From Synechococcales cyanobacterium S06 (GTDB lineage Bacteria; Cyanobacteriota; Cyanobacteriia; Cyanobacteriales; JAABRE01), in assembly GCA_011391125.1 (NCBI GenBank), contig JAABRE010000006.1, forward strand, positions 1 through 64,000: DNA of 64,000 nt, written 5' to 3'. The notes below the pieces were generated by a model that searched no databases, had not been told where the DNA came from, and saw nothing but the letters and a program-made list of their open reading frames with translations. Below are positions 9,503-18,115 of the stretch, piece by piece; the first letter of the stretch is position 1; every line of letters begins with the position of its first letter. Made by a program: the position numbers and the translations under genes.

Positions 9503-10765
9503 ATGTCTAAAAAAGATATTGTTATTTTATCCAATGGTCCGGGAGAGATTACTACTTGGGTTTATCCAGTGGTGAAAAAATTGAGGCAAACTTTCAAGGA
9601 TACGGTGCGAATTTCGGTTATTTTGTCTCCTTGTCCTAATTCCACGGGAAAGGAAGGAGAAATTGTTAGTAGTTATTCCGAAGTTGATCGAGTTCAAAAT
9701 GCTGCCGATTTTTTGCCCTTTTTACTACTAGGAAAAACGAAGCAGAATTGGGATTGGTATGAGCATGGTTTGGTTTTATTCTTAGGAGGTGATCAGTTTT
9801 TTACGCTGATAATCGGTAAACGTTTGGCTTATAAAACGGTAGTTTACGCTGAATGGGAGGCGCGTTGGTATCGTTTTCTTGATAATTTTGCGGTTATGAA
9901 TTGCTCAATTATTGATAGTATTCCCGCAAAATATCGCAATAAATTTAGCATTGTTGGCGATTTAATGGCTAATGTTGATTTTGATCCATGCTCGCCAGAT
10001 AGCCCTCACCCCCAACCCCTCTCCCCCCAGGAGAGGGGAGAACTGATCGGCTTGTTGCCCGGTTCAAAAGCGGCTAAATTAAGCCAAGGTGTGCCGTTGA
10101 TGTTGGCGATCGCCCAAATTCTTAAACAACAAAAGCCACACATTGATTTTATTCTACCTGTTGCACCAACTATAAATTCGGCAACCCTCGCCAAATATTC
10201 GGATGCACACTTTAATCCGTTTGTCAAGACCTTTGGGGGAATTTCTGCTAGTTTAAGGAAGGAAAATCAGCGAGAATTTTTAGTAACAAATGAAGGGTTA
10301 AAAATAGAATTAATAACTGAATTTCCCTGTAATGAAAAGTTAGTTGAATGTGATATTTGTTTAACGACGGTGGGGGCAAATACGGCACAATTAGGAGCGT
10401 TATTAATCCCGATGATTGTATTATTACCTACCCAACAATTAGACGCAATGCGATCGTGGGATGGTTTGCCCGGAATTTTCGCAAATTTACCGATAATTGG
10501 CACTTATTTTGCGAAGTTAATTAACTGGTTTATCTTAAGCCAAAAACGGCTTTTTGCTTGGCCGAATATTTGGGCAAAATCGGAAATTGTCCCAGAATTA
10601 GTTGGGGAATTAAAAGCCGAAGAAGTGGCAAAAATGCTGCTTAATTTATTAGAAAATCCCGCAAAATTAGAGGAAATTCGGAATAATTTGCGTGGAGTTA
10701 GGGGGGAATCAGGAGCAGCGGAAAAAATCGTAAATATTATCAGCGAAATATTATTCATACCTTAA
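9503..10765 (+). CDS. Lipid-A-disaccharide synthase-related protein with an embedded repeat
   Basis: A 420-residue protein with the N terminus IVILSNGPGEITTWVYPVVKKL and the block LIGLLPGSKAAKLSQGVPLMLAI, found in the cyanobacterial branch related to LpxB glycosyltransferases. LpxB joins two acyl-glucosamines in lipid A synthesis; the true substrate of this branch is not known to me. Between the N- and C-terminal halves, at about residues 168-181, sits SPHPQPLSPQERGE, encoded by a copy of the G/C-run repeat (10003-10040). The frame stays open, so the insertion appears tolerated in an interdomain linker. Confidence 0.8.
   Translation: MSKKDIVILSNGPGEITTWVYPVVKKLRQTFKDTVRISVILSPCPNSTGKEGEIVSSYSEVDRVQNAADFLPFLLLGKTKQNWDWYEHGLVLFLGGDQFFTLIIGKRLAYKTVVYAEWEARWYRFLDNFAVMNCSIIDSIPAKYRNKFSIVGDLMANVDFDPCSPDSPHPQPLSPQERGELIGLLPGSKAAKLSQGVPLMLAIAQILKQQKPHIDFILPVAPTINSATLAKYSDAHFNPFVKTFGGISASLRKENQREFLVTNEGLKIELITEFPCNEKLVECDICLTTVGANTAQLGALLIPMIVLLPTQQLDAMRSWDGLPGIFANLPIIGTYFAKLINWFILSQKRLFAWPNIWAKSEIVPELVGELKAEEVAKMLLNLLENPAKLEEIRNNLRGVRGESGAAEKIVNIISEILFIP
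10003..10040 (+). repeat. G/C-run repeat inside a coding sequence
   Basis: CCCTCACCCCCAACCCC followed by a short GAGAGGGG arm, the same family as the intergenic copies at 228-270, 7947-7990, 12832-12875 and 38124-38162. It is read through in frame as HPQPLSPQERG inside the LpxB-related gene. This peptide is a familiar sign of a repeat captured in cyanobacterial coding sequences. Confidence 0.85.
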
Positions 10766-10806
10766 CCAGAAATAAGTTCATTTCGAGGTAATCGCACCTC
10801 GAAAAA

Positions 10807-11127
10807 TTAATTTTTAATAATTCGGGGAGATTTTCTGACTTGATAGGCTAAATTTTCGAGTATTTCATATTTAATACCCTTAAGAGAAAGGTCAAATTGT
10901 TTCTCTGTTTTGTTAATATCTTCTTGGGGAATTGCTTGCCAAAGTTCCCGATTTTCCCAATAAACAATTATCACTAATTCGGCAGAATTATCGGGATTGA
11001 GCCAAACTTCTTTACCTAAAAAACCTCGATATTTACTTTGCATTGGTGTCCAAATTTCGGCATCTTTTTGAATAAAAAGTTCTCGAAATTCTTCACTAAT
11101 TTTAAACTTTAACCATTCGATGAACAT
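10807..11127 (-). CDS. Conserved cyanobacterial protein, TIGR03792-like
   Basis: A 106-residue soluble protein of the type MFIEWLKFKISEEFRELFIQKDAEIWTPMQSKYRGFLGKEVWLNP, which matches my memory of an uncharacterised cyanobacterial family (TIGR03792). The pattern (sheet, helix with ELFIQKDAEIW, sheet with VIIVYWENRELW) is like a small ferredoxin-fold monooxygenase-type or ABM domain. No catalytic residue can be named. It sits 40 bp upstream of nadK on the same strand order and converges with the LpxB-related gene. Confidence 0.7.
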   Translation of the reverse strand: MFIEWLKFKISEEFRELFIQKDAEIWTPMQSKYRGFLGKEVWLNPDNSAELVIIVYWENRELWQAIPQEDINKTEKQFDLSLKGIKYEILENLAYQVRKSPRIIKN

Positions 11128-11166
11128 AATTAATAATTTCAGGAATTTTTCTGATTTTAACTAACA

Positions 11167-12087
11167 TTAATTGTGATGATTATTATCATATCTAATTCTC
11201 GCTCCTGCCCATTGTAATTTTTCCCTTAATGTTTGATAAAAGGAATAATTTTCCCGCAAAATAATGAATTTAGCATAACAGTCGGCCATGGTAACACTTA
11301 CCCATTGACCTGGCCAAATGGATGTCCCTAAACTGCCATCTGTCCACAGTTTGTTATTTAATTCATAATCGCCGAAAGGCCAAATATTGACCACTGCTCC
11401 TGCTGGTAAAACGATTGGGCGACTTGATAGACTCAATGGGCAGATTGGCGTAACGACCAGGGCATCCATCCCAGGGTGTAAAATTGGTCCGTTGGCCGAG
11501 GCTGTGTAACAGGTTGAGCCAGTTGGGGTTGCCACCAATAAACCATCGCCGTGATATTGATCGACTATTTCGCCATCGACTTCGATTTCGATGACGGAGG
11601 TGGGCATTCGATCAATGCTTGCTGGTTTAACGCACATTTCATTTAATGCTAAAAACCGATTACTTTCTATGACTGGATTAGTGCGATCTCCTTCACACAA
11701 AAAAGCTTGTAACATCATGCGTTTTTGCATGGCATAAAGGTCATTTTTGAGGCGATTCCAAACATTTTCAGTGTCTATAAATACGTCCAAAGGTTCAGTT
11801 AAAAAGCCTAAATGTCCACCGACATTTACTGGTAATATTGGTATATTTTCGGGGGCTAAATGTCTTGCAGCAGCTAAAACGGTGCCATCTCCACCTAATA
11901 TTATCGCTAGGTCTATTTTGCTATTAACAGAAGCTAAAAAAACTGGGTAAGGGTTATCTTTAAAACCACTGGGACCCATTAATACTTTACAACCTTGTTG
12001 CTTTAATTCTTCGGCACATTTATCAGCCCATTTCTTACTAATTTTATCACTCGCTTTATGGGCGATAATTACTTGATTTAGTTCCAT
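11167..12087 (-). CDS. nadK: NAD kinase
   Basis: Phosphorylates NAD to NADP using ATP. The 306-residue protein has the diagnostic GGDGT motif at 65-69, preceded by DLAIIL, and the second conserved region PTGSTCYTASANGPILHP followed by PICPLSLSSRPIVLP. Length and motif spacing are typical of the cyanobacterial enzyme; cyanobacteria usually carry two NAD kinases, and I cannot tell which of the two this is. The hypothetical exported protein at 12116 is just upstream on the same strand (28-bp gap) and may be co-transcribed. Confidence 0.95.
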   Translation of the reverse strand: MELNQVIIAHKASDKISKKWADKCAEELKQQGCKVLMGPSGFKDNPYPVFLASVNSKIDLAIILGGDGTVLAAARHLAPENIPILPVNVGGHLGFLTEPLDVFIDTENVWNRLKNDLYAMQKRMMLQAFLCEGDRTNPVIESNRFLALNEMCVKPASIDRMPTSVIEIEVDGEIVDQYHGDGLLVATPTGSTCYTASANGPILHPGMDALVVTPICPLSLSSRPIVLPAGAVVNIWPFGDYELNNKLWTDGSLGTSIWPGQWVSVTMADCYAKFIILRENYSFYQTLREKLQWAGARIRYDNNHHN

Positions 12088-12115
12088 TTTTTTTACTTTT
12101 ATCTATATATTAGGG

Positions 12116-12772
12116 CTAAAGTCCAACAAAATTTGAGAGCTTTAATGTAGTGATACTTTGTTCAAACATGGGGAGATTTTGCTCAAATTGGTCGGCATTT
12201 GTGGTATAAGTTACTGTCCAAAATTTACCAGATTTTTCGAGAATATAATATAATTGTTTAACTATGATATTTTCTTGGGTATAATCAGCGATAATTTTTT
12301 CCGCCATTAGATTATCTTTTAAGGTTATTTTTTCCGACAGTTTAATATTGGCAAAAATCTGGTTTTTATTCTGTTGTGAAATATACTGAGCTAAAGATAA
12401 TTTATCCTGATTTTCTTGGGAAACAATATTAACATTATCGATCAAATTTATCTTGTCAATATTTGTGTTAAAAGCTAATAAATTAATGGAGTTTAAATCC
12501 TGTTGTTTAATCGGTTGTAAACGATGAGCTAAACTGGGGTTAATTTGCTCTAACTTCGTAGTTAAGTCGTCTAAATCTTGGGCAGGATTTCCGCCAATAT
12601 ATCCAGAAGGTAAGGATAAAGAAACTTCATTTCCGGTAATTATTTCCCACTTATTATTAATGGTTTCCACTTGATTTATCTTGGCTGTTACGGGTAATGT
12701 TTGCCAGAAAATTACACTGATAAATAGTAATAAAAAGCAGCTTATCAATTTGATTTTTTTTGTTTTTAACAT
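12116..12772 (-). CDS. Exported hypothetical protein
   Basis: A 218-residue protein with a clear signal peptide (MLKTKKIKLISCFLLLFISV, cleavage probably after VTA). The mature part includes LPSGYIGGNP and ends with FWTVTYTTNADQFEQNLPMFEQSITTLK, a pattern seen in PsbP/DcrB-like folds; that resemblance is weak. I chose the ATG at 12772 because GGGAG lies about 8 bases upstream, while the longer frame would start at a TTG (12787) without a site. Its function is unknown. Confidence 0.65.
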   Translation of the reverse strand: MLKTKKIKLISCFLLLFISVIFWQTLPVTAKINQVETINNKWEIITGNEVSLSLPSGYIGGNPAQDLDDLTTKLEQINPSLAHRLQPIKQQDLNSINLLAFNTNIDKINLIDNVNIVSQENQDKLSLAQYISQQNKNQIFANIKLSEKITLKDNLMAEKIIADYTQENIIVKQLYYILEKSGKFWTVTYTTNADQFEQNLPMFEQSITTLKLSNFVGL

Positions 12773-12798
12773 TTTTTTTACTCCCAACTAATTGGTAT

Positions 12799-12903
12799 TA
12801 TAGCATTTTTAGTTGATATTTTGCCTCTTTTTCCCCCTCTCCCTTTGGGATGAGGGGGGTAGGGGGTGAGGGGGTATATAACACTTAATCAGAAAATGCT
12901 ATA
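12799..12903. repeat. G/C-run MITE-like element, family 2, complete copy
   Basis: A 105-bp element with perfect 11-bp terminal inverted repeats, TATAGCATTTT (12799-12809) and AAAATGCTATA (12893-12903). The core is CCCCCTCTCCCTTTGGGATG followed by G-runs. A truncated copy is at 223-303, and core-only copies occur at 7947, 10003 and 38124. The inverted ends suggest past transposition in trans. The G-runs could form a quadruplex on the plus strand. Confidence 0.75.
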
Positions 12904-13034
12904 TTTTATGATTATTAATAAAAATGATTAGGTTTTGAGTATATTAATAAATTGGTAAAAATTTGAACTAAAAATTGAGACTTTAAAACCCACTAAAGAT
13001 TAAATTTATTTTTGCTAATCTAGTGGGTTGACCT

Positions 13035-14381
13035 TTAATAACTACGAGCGCGCCATTTATTTAACTGTGTTTCTCCGATGTTTGCTAAGGTTTGTAATTG
13101 AATTAAGGTGTTTTCTAAGGATTGAATTTGATTAGTTTTATGGTTTAAATCTCGTCTCAAAACACTATTGTTTGTCATTTCTTGGTTAAGTAAATTTTCC
13201 TGTTGTCCTAATCTAATTTGTAATTGTTCAAATTCTTGAGTTAGTTTGTTTACTTTTTGTTTTTCTTGTTCTTCTATTTGATTAATTTTTGTTTTAAATT
13301 CCTCCATTTGCTGATTTTTCTCGCTTAATTCTGTCTCTAAAGACTGAATTTTAGTCTGAGTTTCACTGACTAAATTAGTTTGTGTTGTTAATTGGTTATT
13401 TAACTGTTCAATTTGACCATTTTTCTCGCTTAATTCTGTCTCTAAAGACTGAATTTTAGTCTGAGTTTCACTGACTAAATTAGTTTGTGTTGTTAATTGG
13501 TTATTTAACTGTTCAATTTGACCATTTTTCTCGCTTAATTCTGTCTCTAAAGACTGAATTTTAGTCTGAGTTTCACTGACTAAATTAGTTTGGGTTGTTA
13601 ACTGGTTATTTAACTTTTCAAGTTGACCATTTTTCTCGCTTAATTCTGTCTCTAAAGACTGAATTTTAGTCTGAGTTTCACTGACTAAATTAGTTTGTGT
13701 TGTTACTTGGTTATTTAACTTTTCAATTTGACCATTTTTCTCGCTTAATTCTGTCTCTAAAGACTGAATTTTAGTCTGAGTTTCACTGACTAAATTAGTT
13801 TGTGTTGTTACTTGGTTATTTAACTTTTCAATTTGACCATTTTTCTCGCTTAATTCTGTCTCTAAAGACTGAATTTTAGTCTGAGTTTCTGACTCGGATT
13901 GTTCCCGTTTACTTAATTGATCTTGCAAACTGTCAACTTGTTCATTTTTACTGTTTAAATCCTTGGTTACTTTTTCTAATTCCGTAATTTTTTGCCCAAT
14001 TTCTTGTTCTAAAGATTTAATTTTTTCTAACTGATTTTTCAGCTCATTTGTGTTAACTTTTAATTTTTCTTCTAACTTACTTATTACTGAATTATCCACC
14101 GATTTAGCCACGGTTTCCGTAGTCGTTTCGGTTTTTTCTGTGATAATGCCATTTTCAGGGTCAACCGATTCATCATCTAATTTAATGGTTAGATCAGCTT
14201 TGCTACTGGCGATCGCCACTGTTCCCCTCGCCAACCTTTCCACCAACTCTGATTTCGATAATCCGGCTTCAGTTGCTATTTGACTCAATAATTCAAGTCC
14301 CGTGGGGGTCAAACTAAGTCCTAATTGAGATTTAGCTTCTAAGTCTGAAGAAGTGTTAGGATTTTTACGCCTTTTCGTCAT
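13035..14381 (-). CDS. Coiled-coil protein with near-identical 35-residue repeats
   Basis: A 448-residue protein. Residues 1-60 hold a compact predicted domain (LGLSLTPTGLELLSQIATEAGLSKSELVERLARGT), a motif I know from several cyanobacterial proteins that may bind DNA or mediate assembly. From about residue 100 on it is a long coiled coil. The middle has five full copies and one partial copy of a 35-residue unit (ETQTKIQSLETELSEKNGQ...), exactly five heptads. The C terminus ends NKWRARSY. The role is unknown; filament or scaffold function is an inference from the coil. Confidence 0.75.
   Translation of the reverse strand: MTKRRKNPNTSSDLEAKSQLGLSLTPTGLELLSQIATEAGLSKSELVERLARGTVAIASSKADLTIKLDDESVDPENGIITEKTETTTETVAKSVDNSVISKLEEKLKVNTNELKNQLEKIKSLEQEIGQKITELEKVTKDLNSKNEQVDSLQDQLSKREQSESETQTKIQSLETELSEKNGQIEKLNNQVTTQTNLVSETQTKIQSLETELSEKNGQIEKLNNQVTTQTNLVSETQTKIQSLETELSEKNGQLEKLNNQLTTQTNLVSETQTKIQSLETELSEKNGQIEQLNNQLTTQTNLVSETQTKIQSLETELSEKNGQIEQLNNQLTTQTNLVSETQTKIQSLETELSEKNQQMEEFKTKINQIEEQEKQKVNKLTQEFEQLQIRLGQQENLLNQEMTNNSVLRRDLNHKTNQIQSLENTLIQLQTLANIGETQLNKWRARSY
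13321..13890. repeat. 105-bp tandem repeat array in coding sequence
   Basis: The unit starting TCGCTTAATTCTGTCTCTAA recurs at 13321, 13426, 13531, 13636, 13741 and 13846, an exact 105-bp period. Copies differ at only a few positions (Ile/Leu and Lys/Gln exchanges), which implies recent expansion or homogenisation. The period is a multiple of three, so copy-number change keeps the frame. Confidence 0.95.
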
Positions 14382-14724
14382 GATTGGTCTCCTCCGTTAG
14401 CCTACAAACTTATAATTGTAAAGATTATGCTTAACTTAACGCAAGCATTTTTAATAAATCTTTTTATTTAATTACCGTTTTCGAGTTAATTCTCAGGGGT
14501 TAAATTAGCAATTCTTAATTTTTGTTAACAAAAGAATTAATTTAGGACAGCGTAAGGTTTAATGGGTCATAGCTCTAACCTAAATGGGGTCTTGACTTAG
14601 TTCAAGTCTTCACGACAAAGAGCGAATTGTGGAAGCACGCATCCTAGATTTACTAGGCAATTAAGGCGGCTTAAAAAACTAACAATTAACAAACTTAAAT
14701 CACTTTATAGAGGACACTTAAGAA
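14382..14724. promoter_or_regulatory. Leader region upstream of cpcC
   Basis: A 343-bp divergent gap. It has no cpcB or cpcA remnant. It contains a short inverted repeat CTTGA-CTTAGT-TCAAG near 14592-14607 and CCTAG-ATTTA-CTAGG near 14642-14656. AGAGGACAC about 15 bases before the cpcC ATG is the probable ribosome site. A long untranslated leader fits highly expressed phycobilisome genes, but no -10/-35 pair stands out. Confidence 0.45.
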
Positions 14725-15588
14725 ATGGCGATTACCACAGCAGCATCACGTTTGGGCACTTCTGCTTTTAGCGATGCCAGCCCCGTTGAATTACGCCCCA
14801 TTGCTAGTCAAAATGATATTAAAACGGTGATCAATGCCGTTTATCGTCAAGTTTTAGGCAATGACTATATCATGAAATCTGAGCGTTTAGTCGGTGCTGA
14901 ATCTCTGCTCACTAATCGCGAAATCTCCGTTCGCGAATTTGTCCGCGCGGTCGCTAAATCTGAATTATATAAGACTAAGTTTCTCTATCCTAACTTCCAA
15001 ACTCGGGTTATTGAGTTAAATCTCAAGCACTTACTCGGTCGCGCTCCTTATGATGAGTCTGAAGTGGTATATCACTTAGATACCTATCAAAATGAAGGTT
15101 TTGAAGCTGATATTGATGCCATCATTGATTCTGAAGAATATAGCGCTAGTTTTGGCGAGAACGTAGTTCCTTACTACCGTGGTTTTGCTACCCAAACCGG
15201 CCAAAAAACCGTGGGTTTTACCAGAATGTTCCGCTTATATCGTGGTTATGCTAATAGCGATCGCTCTCAGTTGGGTAATGCTTCTCGTTTAGCTGTTGAA
15301 CTCGGTCGCAATACTTCTTCGGCTGTTGTCGCTCCTTCTGGTGGTAATTCTGGTTGGTCTTACGTTGCGTCTGAGCGCAACACTCCCAACAACTTGGCTT
15401 TTGCCAATGGTAATCTCTATGGAGACGACAGAGTTTATCGCATTGAAGTTGCTTCCGCTAACTTGCCAAGATACCCCAAAGTACGTCGCGTTAACCGCGT
15501 TTTCTTAGTTCCCTATAACCAACTTAACGATAAATTGCAACAAATCAATAAGTTAGGTGGCAAAGTTGCCAGCATTACCCTTGCCTAG
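14725..15588 (+). CDS. cpcC: Phycobilisome rod linker polypeptide CpcC
   Basis: A 287-residue rod linker that joins phycocyanin hexamers in phycobilisome rods. The N-terminal linker domain spans about residues 15-150 ([55 protein letters not shown]). The C-terminal CpcD-like domain covers about 232-285 ([31 protein letters not shown]). cpcD follows 51 bp downstream. The usual upstream cpcBA genes are absent here, so the linkers form a separate unit. Whether it is the first or second rod linker cannot be decided. Confidence 0.95.
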   Translation: MAITTAASRLGTSAFSDASPVELRPIASQNDIKTVINAVYRQVLGNDYIMKSERLVGAESLLTNREISVREFVRAVAKSELYKTKFLYPNFQTRVIELNLKHLLGRAPYDESEVVYHLDTYQNEGFEADIDAIIDSEEYSASFGENVVPYYRGFATQTGQKTVGFTRMFRLYRGYANSDRSQLGNASRLAVELGRNTSSAVVAPSGGNSGWSYVASERNTPNNLAFANGNLYGDDRVYRIEVASANLPRYPKVRRVNRVFLVPYNQLNDKLQQINKLGGKVASITLA

Positions 15589-15639
15589 ATTGTTGGTCTT
15601 ATTATTCTAGTCTAAATTAAGCAAAAGGAGAGTTTAAAG

Positions 15640-15876
15640 ATGCTTCAATCTACCATGGTTAGTGCGGCCAATACCCCTTCTAACAGTCGGGTTTTTGTTT
15701 ATGAAGTTGCAGGTTTACGCCAAAATGACAACACAGATCGCAATAGTTTCGCTATTCGTGAAAGTGGCAGCACATTTATTAAAGTTTCCTACAAAAACAT
15801 GAACGAAACCATGAGACGTATTTCCGCTAATGGTGGTCAAATTGTCTCGATTCGTCCTGTAGAAACTGCCGAATAA
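15640..15876 (+). CDS. cpcD: Phycobilisome small rod-capping linker CpcD
   Basis: A 78-residue linker that caps the distal end of phycocyanin rods. Motifs FVYEVAGLRQNDNTDRNSFAIRESGSTFIKVSY and MRRISANGGQIVSIRPV are typical. A strong AAGGAGAG site precedes the ATG. It is co-directional with cpcC and is followed 10 bp later by a GC-rich hairpin that should end transcription. Confidence 0.95.
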   Translation: MLQSTMVSAANTPSNSRVFVYEVAGLRQNDNTDRNSFAIRESGSTFIKVSYKNMNETMRRISANGGQIVSIRPVETAE

Positions 15877-15886
15877 TTAATAGGAT

Positions 15887-15913
15887 AGAGGGGATTTCAT
15901 GGATTTCCCCTCT
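15887..15913. terminator. Bidirectional terminator between cpcD and the bilin lyase gene
   Basis: AGAGGGGA at 15887-15894 pairs with TCCCCTCT at 15906-15913 around a short loop. It lies in the 41-bp gap between two convergent genes and could serve both. T-rich flanks are short on the plus side (CTTAAATT). Confidence 0.7.
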
Positions 15914-15917
15914 TAAA

Positions 15918-16481
15918 TTAAGGCTGTTTTTTTTCGACTCCAAAACCGACTAAAACAACGTTTTCTAATGGTTGTTCTGGTTCTGGTTTAAGATAATTAA
16001 TTATTTTTCTAATCCGTAAATTGGGGTTAATTAAAGTAATGGAATCAACGGCAACTATTCTCGTGTAATTAGTTGTCATTAATAGCTCTTTACGATTAAG
16101 ATTAAAGCAAAAATGGGACACAATGGGTTTAGCTTCTTGATAGGCCATATCTCGTAAATAATCTCCTTCTAAATAACCATCTTTTTCTATTTTTGGTACA
16201 AACATTAAATTAAGATTTTGTGAGACTTGTTCTCCTTTGTCAGAAATAGTATGAAATTCCAAGTTAAAACCAGGATAATCATTAATATTGCTCAGGTTTT
16301 GTAAGTTATATTGATTATCAGCAATTACCTTTAATTTAATTGCTTCAGTTAAGGGATTAACGAAAAAATCAGTATGTGAGCGCTCCACTTCATTAGTAGT
16401 TAAATAGTGATAAGTTCTTTCCGTTTCCCACTTACCAACACAACAAGCAAAAAAATAGTTAAACAGTTCTAAATTCATCAT
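15918..16481 (-). CDS. CpcS/CpeS-family phycobiliprotein bilin lyase
   Basis: A 187-residue protein whose start, NYFFACCVGKWETERTYHYL, matches the lipocalin-like CpcS/CpeS lyases (usual start ...SVGKWRSQRTYHYL). These enzymes attach phycocyanobilin to a cysteine of phycobiliproteins. The middle reads YLEGDYLRDMAYQEAKPIVSHFCFN, then LLMTTNYTRIVAVDSITLINPNLRIRKI, as in the family. It is convergent with cpcD. It may be the CpcU-like, non-catalytic subgroup; sequence reading alone cannot tell. Confidence 0.8.
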   Translation of the reverse strand: MMNLELFNYFFACCVGKWETERTYHYLTTNEVERSHTDFFVNPLTEAIKLKVIADNQYNLQNLSNINDYPGFNLEFHTISDKGEQVSQNLNLMFVPKIEKDGYLEGDYLRDMAYQEAKPIVSHFCFNLNRKELLMTTNYTRIVAVDSITLINPNLRIRKIINYLKPEPEQPLENVVLVGFGVEKKQP

Positions 16482-16597
16482 TAATTATCCTGTCAAGTTA
16501 GAGATTAAATTCTATTATTTTTCTGTTACAATACTAACAAATTTTCTAACCAAGTGATAAAATTATCATAATTTTAAAAAAAATTAACAAAAAAAAC

Positions 16598-17281
16598 ATG
16601 GACATTAAAGAAATAGAATCTTATTTAGAAAGTAGTGATCCTCAAAAAAGATTAAAAGCCTTAACCGAATTAAGAATAAATAACTATAAACCAGAAATAG
16701 CAGTACCCTTAATCTTAACCAGAAAAGAGGATAAGGAATTTATAATTCGGTCATTTGTAGCGATGGCCTTAGGGAGAAAACAAACTCCAGAAGCCTATTT
16801 AATTTTATTAGAAATAGCCAAATTTGATCAGGATTATAACGTGAGAGCCGAATCCGCCAATTCCCTATCTTTATACGGTGAAATTTCCATTTCCCATCTA
16901 CTTGACTTATTATATCAGGATACTAATTGGTTAGTTAGAATTAGTATTTTAGCTGGTTTATTTGAGCTAAATTGTCCAGAAGAAATATTTAAAGCTTGTC
17001 TTTGTGTTTTAGAAGGTCAGGAAATTGCCGTTAAAGAATCTGCCATTAATGGCCTAGGTTTACTGGCTAATTCTGTTAAAAATGACCAAGCTTTAAGCGA
17101 ACTTTTAAAATTAGTTAATGCGGCAGATTGGAGCATTAAAACAAGGGTTGCTTATGCTTTAAAAGAGTTTTCAGAAATAGAAGCAAAAGAAGCTTTAGCT
17201 TTGTTAAAACAAGATACAGATCATCGCGTTGTCGCAGCTGCTTTGGAAACTTCTGTGATTAATATTGAAGGCCGATCTTGA
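16598..17281 (+). CDS. HEAT-repeat protein, NblB/lyase-like
   Basis: A 227-residue all-helical protein built from HEAT or phycobilin-lyase-type repeats (FIIRSFVAMALGRKQTPEAYLILLEIA, YNVRAESANSLSLYGE, WLVRISILAGLFELN). Related cyanobacterial proteins include CpcE/CpcF bilin lyases and NblB, which helps dismantle phycobilisomes. Its place next to a bilin lyase gene and cpcCD supports a phycobilisome role, though short HEAT proteins can serve many functions. Confidence 0.65.
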   Translation: MDIKEIESYLESSDPQKRLKALTELRINNYKPEIAVPLILTRKEDKEFIIRSFVAMALGRKQTPEAYLILLEIAKFDQDYNVRAESANSLSLYGEISISHLLDLLYQDTNWLVRISILAGLFELNCPEEIFKACLCVLEGQEIAVKESAINGLGLLANSVKNDQALSELLKLVNAADWSIKTRVAYALKEFSEIEAKEALALLKQDTDHRVVAAALETSVINIEGRS

Positions 17282-17323
17282 TTGTCTCACGCAAAGGCGC
17301 TAAGGCGCAAAGGGGTTTAATTT

Positions 17324-18115
17324 ATGCTTACGAGTTTACAAAATCCTTTGATTAAACAATTAAGGAAATTGGGTCAAAGTAAGGAACGTAAAAGGGAAAA
17401 TTTATTACTTTTAGAAGGTACTAATTTGATTGAGTCTGCTTGTCAAGTTAGTTATCCTTTGCTTACGGTTTGTTGTACTGAAAAATGGGCGCAAAATTAC
17501 CCTTTTTTGCATCAAAATCTGTTAGCAAATGCCGAAAAAGTGGAGTTGGTTTCTTCGGAAGTTCTGGAGGCGATCGCCACGACGGTTAATCCGGATGGGG
17601 TGATTGCAACGGCACATCGTCGAGAGACAAATTTATCTTATAATCCTAATCTTAGTTTAGGTTTAGTGTTAGAAAAGTTACAAGACCCGGGTAATTTAGG
17701 CACAATTATTAGAAGTAGTGTGGCGACTTCTGTCGATAATTTATGGTTAAGTAATGGTAGTGTGGAGCTAGATAATCCCAAGGTTTTACGCGCTTCTGTC
17801 GGTCAATGGTTTCGCTTACAAATGGGAGTTTCTGATGATTTGATTTCTTTAATTAATAATTATAAATCCTCACAAAATGTTCAGGTTATTGCTACTTTAC
17901 CCCAGGCAACTAAAACCTATTGGGAATTAGATTTAACTAAACCTAGTTTAATCTTATTAGGTAACGAAAGTGCCGGTTTATCTGAGGAATTAACTTGTTT
18001 AGCTGATGAATTAGTTACTATTCCTCTACACAATGGAGTCGAATCTTTAAATGTAGGAATAGCTGCTAGTTTGTTGTTATATGAAGCACAAAGACAACGC
18101 ACTTTAATTAAATGA
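17324..18115 (+). CDS. TrmH/SpoU-family RNA 2'-O-methyltransferase
   Basis: A 263-residue SPOUT methyltransferase. The N-terminal substrate domain starts with LTSLQNPLIKQLRKLGQSKERKRENLLLLEGTNLI. The knot domain carries the three motifs: LEKLQDPGNLGTIIRSS, LLGNESAGLSEEL and IPLHNGVESLNVGIAASLLLYE. Such enzymes methylate a ribose in rRNA or tRNA using S-adenosylmethionine; the exact nucleotide is unknown. The 42-bp gap upstream carries an ACGCAAAGGCGC repeat fragment. Confidence 0.88.
   Translation: MLTSLQNPLIKQLRKLGQSKERKRENLLLLEGTNLIESACQVSYPLLTVCCTEKWAQNYPFLHQNLLANAEKVELVSSEVLEAIATTVNPDGVIATAHRRETNLSYNPNLSLGLVLEKLQDPGNLGTIIRSSVATSVDNLWLSNGSVELDNPKVLRASVGQWFRLQMGVSDDLISLINNYKSSQNVQVIATLPQATKTYWELDLTKPSLILLGNESAGLSEELTCLADELVTIPLHNGVESLNVGIAASLLLYEAQRQRTLIK

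Noticed and set aside
13321-13890. Regularly spaced repeats that might be read as a CRISPR array
   Set aside because: The 105-bp unit has no variable spacers; it is contiguous coding repeat in one open frame of a coiled-coil protein.
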